DNA from: Bdellovibrionales bacterium GWA2_49_15
GTDB lineage: Bacteria; Bdellovibrionota; Bacteriovoracia; Bacteriovoracales; Bacteriovoracaceae
Length of the DNA: 64,000 nt
NCBI GenBank assembly: GCA_001769855.1
Contig: MEPP01000021.1
Span: 310,001-374,000 of the forward strand
Direction: 5' to 3'
The translations under genes were made by a program, and so were the position numbers. The first letter of the stretch is position 1, and each line of letters begins with the position of its first letter. Below, one piece after another: positions 60,452-64,000 of this stretch. The notes below the pieces were generated by a model. It saw nothing but the letters and a program-made list of their open reading frames with translations. It was not told the DNA's origin and searched no databases.

Positions 60452-62440
60452 TTGAAGGTAAGTCTGGGCAAGAGTGCATTTTTCAGTCGCAGTGTCACGG
60501 CAGTGGCCTTGGTGATTGCTGGAGCGATCTTATTGAGTTGTGTCGAGAATCAGGGAGAACGCTCGGCTGCGCGTCGCTTGTCTTCTGTGGCCCAAAATGG
60601 AGTCCCTTCGGGGGGCAATGGCGGCGGGCCATTGGCAGGACCGGGGAGTGGGGGATTTGGCGAGCTGGTTGCCAATGTGGAGACCAACGGTAAATCCGAG
60701 CTTCGACATGTGGTGGACCCGTTCGATGGAACGGCCCGAAAGCAGGTGACGATCCCAAAAAATTTCAAAGGATTCTTTTATCTTTCCGGTCTTAATATTA
60801 CGGCCCTCTCTAACCGCCTGGTCTCCGTGCGCTTCAGCTTCGGTCGTGAAATGGAAACAATAACAATTCCTGCCACGATAGGACGCGCTGCCGGCCTGAC
60901 TCCCCAAACGGACATCGAAGTTTTAATTTTAGATATGTACAATCGCCCCTTCGAGAATATACGCCTCCTCTATGATCTGTATGACTATAACGATTATCGT
61001 GATGCCAGTGATCCCACCACCGAGACCAAAGAACCCACTCGTGATCCCCGAAGCACGGGCCTCTATTGTAGGGGCTTAAAGCTTGAACACGATCCAACAT
61101 TTACTCGCACCTCCACGAATAGTAAGTGTGACGCCAAGGGAGAAGTTTGTCGTTTTGCCTACGCTAAAGTCAGGGACAACGCCCTTTATCAGCTCTCTAA
61201 TCCAGGCGATGCGAGCAGTACGTATGTCACCACTGATCCGACGTTGGCCCAATTAGATTTTCAAGGAAGTGGTTATGCCAATGATACGGTGGCAAACAAA
61301 TTAAAAAAATGTTTACCGGATAATATGAGCTATCCCGAGTTTAACGCCAACTTTGGCACGTCCTTAACCGCCCTGGGATCGGGCACCGGGAATGGCACCG
61401 TTGTTACTCTCGGTGGAACGTCGTATCGTTACAAAGGTCCCTTTAGACCCATCGGAGAGAGTCAGTGGGAGATAAGTTCCGGGGCGCTGTTTTTTGAAGC
61501 CATGGGGACTGGAACGGCCATGGGTTTGAACTATCCTGCGGGAATTTTTCAACATTCTTTGAGTGACTCGTTGAATGCAAATTTTGGTTACGGTTCATTT
61601 CTTTTTCCGCGTGCCGGAAAAATGTCGATTAACCCCGAGATCGATCACTTTAGTTCGGTCACGCCTTTTGGAGAAAGTGCTGGGGCCGGTACAGGAGCTG
61701 CCGCTCGCGCGCTTGCGACTCTTATTGCGGCCGGTGATACCGCCTGGATGTATGGCTGTAATATTCGGGTCACAAATTATGATTCGTATACAAACGAAGG
61801 TATTGGTTCTTGTAACGTGTCGGCCACTATTGAGGTGATCACGGAAGAAAATGGCAAAGAAATTGTTCTCGCGACCAGCACTGATGTGAAATTGCAATTG
61901 ATTCGCCCCAGCCTCACTAATTATCAGGGGCAAGAGGTCCTATATCAGAGTATGAAAACCTGCTCCTCAAGTCGAAGCTGTGGCGGCAATGAGTGTTGTT
62001 TTAATAATCGTTGCTGGGATCGCTCACTGGTTTCTCAATGTGTGGACGATGTTGATATCGTCGGGAATCGAGGAGTCGGTGAGGCCTGCAGGTCCGATTA
62101 TGAATGTTCCAGCTTGTGCTGCAATACCGCGACGGGGGCCTGTGCCGTTCATACCACCCTGGGGACTGATCCAGTTTTATGTTCCAAAGGAGCAAGCGAG
62201 CAATGTGTGGCCAAGGAGTGGTGTAGAAAAGACAATCTCTCCAAATGTTGGGTGGTTAAAACAGGTTTATCACCGACCGGGGTTCAGCAATGTGCGCTTC
62301 GCTGCTATAACGTCCCGACCCACGCCGATTGTACCAATGGTCTTTGCGTTCCTGTCGTGCAAGAAATACCTCCGGCCTTTAATCCATCTAATCCTGACTG
62401 TTCCACTGCTCGTGATCCTCTCTTAAGCCTACCTAATTAA
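60452..62440 (+). CDS. Cys-rich exported lipoprotein of unknown function
   Basis: About 662 residues from TTG 60452 (GAGG six bases upstream); GTG 60425 is an in-frame alternative. The signal peptide ends in AILLSC, so a lipoprotein is likely. A Gly-rich linker and an unrecognised beta-rich middle are followed by a C-terminal 150 residues with about 18 cysteines (CSSSRSCGGNECCFNNRCW, CRSDYECSSLCCN), a knot-like disulfide array seen in cell-surface proteins of predatory and myxobacterial lineages. Its exact role is unknown. Confidence 0.68.
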   Translation: MKVSLGKSAFFSRSVTAVALVIAGAILLSCVENQGERSAARRLSSVAQNGVPSGGNGGGPLAGPGSGGFGELVANVETNGKSELRHVVDPFDGTARKQVTIPKNFKGFFYLSGLNITALSNRLVSVRFSFGREMETITIPATIGRAAGLTPQTDIEVLILDMYNRPFENIRLLYDLYDYNDYRDASDPTTETKEPTRDPRSTGLYCRGLKLEHDPTFTRTSTNSKCDAKGEVCRFAYAKVRDNALYQLSNPGDASSTYVTTDPTLAQLDFQGSGYANDTVANKLKKCLPDNMSYPEFNANFGTSLTALGSGTGNGTVVTLGGTSYRYKGPFRPIGESQWEISSGALFFEAMGTGTAMGLNYPAGIFQHSLSDSLNANFGYGSFLFPRAGKMSINPEIDHFSSVTPFGESAGAGTGAAARALATLIAAGDTAWMYGCNIRVTNYDSYTNEGIGSCNVSATIEVITEENGKEIVLATSTDVKLQLIRPSLTNYQGQEVLYQSMKTCSSSRSCGGNECCFNNRCWDRSLVSQCVDDVDIVGNRGVGEACRSDYECSSLCCNTATGACAVHTTLGTDPVLCSKGASEQCVAKEWCRKDNLSKCWVVKTGLSPTGVQQCALRCYNVPTHADCTNGLCVPVVQEIPPAFNPSNPDCSTARDPLLSLPN

Positions 62441-62453
62441 AAAAAGTCGCACC

Positions 62454-62480
62454 GTTTCAATTTGGCTGAAACTCTTACTT
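62454..62480 (+). terminator. Possible weak terminator after the Cys-rich gene
   Basis: GTTTCA (62454-62459) and TGAAAC (62467-62472) pair over a 7-base loop and are followed by TCTTACTT. The stem is short and AT-rich. Confidence 0.35.
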
Positions 62481-62513
62481 CTTTAAATCATCTTTTTTTG
62501 GCACAATGGTTTT

Positions 62514-62822
62514 ATGAAAAAAAATGCCCTTGTGTTCATGCTTGTTTTTTCTCTCTCGGCCTTGGCCGGGGGACGACCTTTGGATTTCAAACAATCCGTG
62601 GAAGAATTTTCATCCAATGATCATTTAACAAAAATGTTTGCACAGAATGTCGAACAGCGTGCCGCGCGTCTTTTTGATCTGGTGGAAAAATCCATTTCTC
62701 AGGGTGAAAAGGTGGCCATGAAAGAGACCTTCGCCAAGCAAGGTGTGATAGGTATAATGGATAAAATTGAGTGGGATTTTTTGATACAACGCTGGCAGAA
62801 GAAAATGCAAATCAAAAGGTGA
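62514..62822 (+). CDS. Small exported helical protein of unknown function
   Basis: 102 residues with a signal peptide ending near ALAGG. The mature 80 residues are helical and charged with no Cys. No family recognised. It precedes the epimerase gene by 3 bp and is probably cotranscribed. Confidence 0.6.
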   Translation: MKKNALVFMLVFSLSALAGGRPLDFKQSVEEFSSNDHLTKMFAQNVEQRAARLFDLVEKSISQGEKVAMKETFAKQGVIGIMDKIEWDFLIQRWQKKMQIKR

Positions 62823-62825
62823 AGT

Positions 62826-63236
62826 ATGACCAAGGATGCCTTGCTCGACCACATAGCCATAGCTGTTCAGTCCCTGAATGTGGGCAGAAAGGTGTATGAG
62901 GACATGGGACTTCTCTTTGCGCCGAAATCAGAAGTGGTGGCGAGTGAAGGTGTAGAAACTCTCTTTGCTCCCATCGATCAGCAGGCCCATCTAGAATTGA
63001 TAAGTCCCTATGGTGAGAACGGGCCCCTTCACAAATTTTTGGAAAAGAATGGACCGGGTATTCATCATTTATGTTTTTGTGTCACAGATCTTGAAAAAAA
63101 GTGCGCAGACCTGCGTTCCAAGGGATACCAATTAATTTATGATCACCCCCGCATCGGTGCCCGCGGAATGAAGGTGAATTTTGTTCACCCCAAGTCGAGT
63201 GATGGGGTGCTTATTGAATTAGTACAGAAGGGTTAA
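62826..63236 (+). CDS. mce: Methylmalonyl-CoA epimerase
   Basis: 136 residues of the glyoxalase/VOC fold. The cobalt ligand candidates are the His of DHIAIAV, the His of GPGIHHLCF and the Glu of LIELVQ; LELISPYGENGPLHKFLEKN is the family's middle segment. It interconverts (R)- and (S)-methylmalonyl-CoA in propionate metabolism. No mutase or carboxylase lies in the window. AAAAGG precedes the ATG. Confidence 0.87.
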   Translation: MTKDALLDHIAIAVQSLNVGRKVYEDMGLLFAPKSEVVASEGVETLFAPIDQQAHLELISPYGENGPLHKFLEKNGPGIHHLCFCVTDLEKKCADLRSKGYQLIYDHPRIGARGMKVNFVHPKSSDGVLIELVQKG

Positions 63237-63242
63237 AAAAAC

Positions 63243-63929
63243 ATGAGCTACCGATTTGTATGGCCACCCGCCGATCGTTTTATCAAAATGTGGTTGGGTA
63301 TTTATGTAGGTTTTTTTATCCTGAATACCTTCGGCCAAGCCACCGGGCTTTTTTCAGTATTTTCCGCCTGGTCCCTCTCCCTTGCACAAATTTCTCAATT
63401 AAAAATCTGGACAATATTTTCTTACTGGCCGGTATCCTTGGATCTTCTCGAAGTTCTTTTTAATGGAATGCTGTTTTGGTTTATCGGTGGAGAGTTGTAT
63501 GCCATTTGGGGCCAAAAGCGTTTCTGTTATTTTCTTGCGGTGTGTATTTTTGGTGCCGGCTTCGGATATTTGATAATGGATTTTATTTTTGGGCCGTTAC
63601 CACCGTTGTATGGACCTCATGGTGTAACCACGGCACTTATCTTGATCTATGCTTTCATGTATCCGGAACGTGAGCTGTTTTTACTTTTTTTCCCTGTTAA
63701 AGGGAGATATTTTTGCATGATACTTTTGGGCATGGAGGGATATCGATTTCTCCTGGCACCTTCAAAATTAAATTATTTAGGCCATTTATTGGGTGCCGGC
63801 TTGGGAATTTTTTGGTGGTGGATGAGTTATCGTCGTGGGTCTCGCGGTCCTCGATCAGGCGGCGGGCGAGGCAAAAATAAAAAATTGAGTCTCGTTAAGA
63901 CGGATGGCGCAGAGCAATATTGGCAGTAG
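63243..63929 (+). CDS. Rhomboid-fold membrane protein lacking the catalytic Ser
   Basis: 228 residues with six hydrophobic segments in rhomboid order. LLEVLFNGMLFWFIGGELYAIWG is the HxxxN-containing helix 2 region. Then YGPHGVTTALILI stands where GxSGxxxA is expected, so His126 replaces the catalytic Ser. NYLGHLLGAGLG keeps the second catalytic His (H181). A basic C-terminal tail follows. It is probably a rhomboid pseudoprotease. It sits 6 bp after mce. Confidence 0.72.
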   Translation: MSYRFVWPPADRFIKMWLGIYVGFFILNTFGQATGLFSVFSAWSLSLAQISQLKIWTIFSYWPVSLDLLEVLFNGMLFWFIGGELYAIWGQKRFCYFLAVCIFGAGFGYLIMDFIFGPLPPLYGPHGVTTALILIYAFMYPERELFLLFFPVKGRYFCMILLGMEGYRFLLAPSKLNYLGHLLGAGLGIFWWWMSYRRGSRGPRSGGGRGKNKKLSLVKTDGAEQYWQ

Positions 63930-64000
63930 GCAATGATGCGTGCTTGTTAGGTTGGATGGCATGTGTTAAATAGCAGTGTCAATATTTTATCATTACTTCG

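Noticed and set aside
60495..60907. Minus-strand open frames over the start of the Cys-rich lipoprotein gene
   Set aside because: They overlap the signal peptide and lipobox of a convincing plus-strand gene and show no motif.

Overview
The window reads as chromosomal core genome of a free-living Gram-negative bacterium. It carries an apolipoprotein N-acyltransferase, an arabinose-5-phosphate isomerase for Kdo/LPS, many lipobox lipoproteins, a TonB-like protein and a beta-barrel candidate. The mix of DnaJ-HTH plus FlhG-like genes, HEAT/TPR/LysM secreted proteins, PilZ-PhoH pairing and many secreted hydrolases resembles Bdellovibrionota (Bacteriovoracia/Oligoflexia) or other delta-like lineages. 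That placement is inference from gene content; there is no rRNA here. Genes are dense, often overlap by 4-30 bp, and use TTG and GTG starts freely. No CRISPR array, insertion sequence or prophage was seen.

Layout. 1-4038 is a minus-strand run: a truncated VKOR-type disulfide-bond protein, pgeF, an RluD-family pseudouridine synthase, a DnaJ-like/HTH fusion and an FlhG/MinD-type ATPase. 4289-9768 holds a dolichol/phytol-kinase-like membrane enzyme, a Lon-N domain protein, manA, small exported proteins, a STAS protein, tRNA-Pro(GGG) and a YihY membrane protein. 9765-16146 has an exported metzincin-like metalloprotease, fadD, YqeY, an exported EEP phosphatase/nuclease, a double USP and a TonB-like protein. 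16354-22267 is the least recognisable part: a degenerate histidine-kinase-like membrane protein, a long ChaN-like protein that seems to start at CTG, and a 966-residue protein that looks like a dead DNA methyltransferase with an HsdS-like tail.

22577-32563 carries an acidic protein behind a sigma28-like promoter, rsmD, a class I aminotransferase, a lipoprotein/outer-membrane pair, PhoH-PilZ, an exported phospholipase-D-like protein and a large lipoprotein. 32553-34914 is an oxidative-stress island: OxyR with both redox cysteines, divergent from a rubrerythrin, followed by a nitroreductase. 34911-40353 holds xanthine dehydrogenase (xdhAB), a degenerate receiver protein and a 30-codon membrane ORF.

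40321-46358 is a tight minus-strand operon for pantothenate and CoA: a ketol-acid-reductoisomerase homologue, panB, coaX, coaBC, panC and hflX, every junction overlapping. There is no panE, so the KARI homologue is the natural candidate for ketopantoate reductase. 46410-57353 covers a class IV aminotransferase, yacG, an IMPase-family enzyme, coiled-coil and HEAT-repeat proteins, kdsD, lnt, and a lipoprotein/LysM pair behind a good sigma70 promoter. 57404-64000 has topA, tRNA-Arg(TCG) followed by a repeat that duplicates the tRNA 3' end, a Cys-rich lipoprotein, methylmalonyl-CoA epimerase and a rhomboid-fold protein lacking the catalytic serine.
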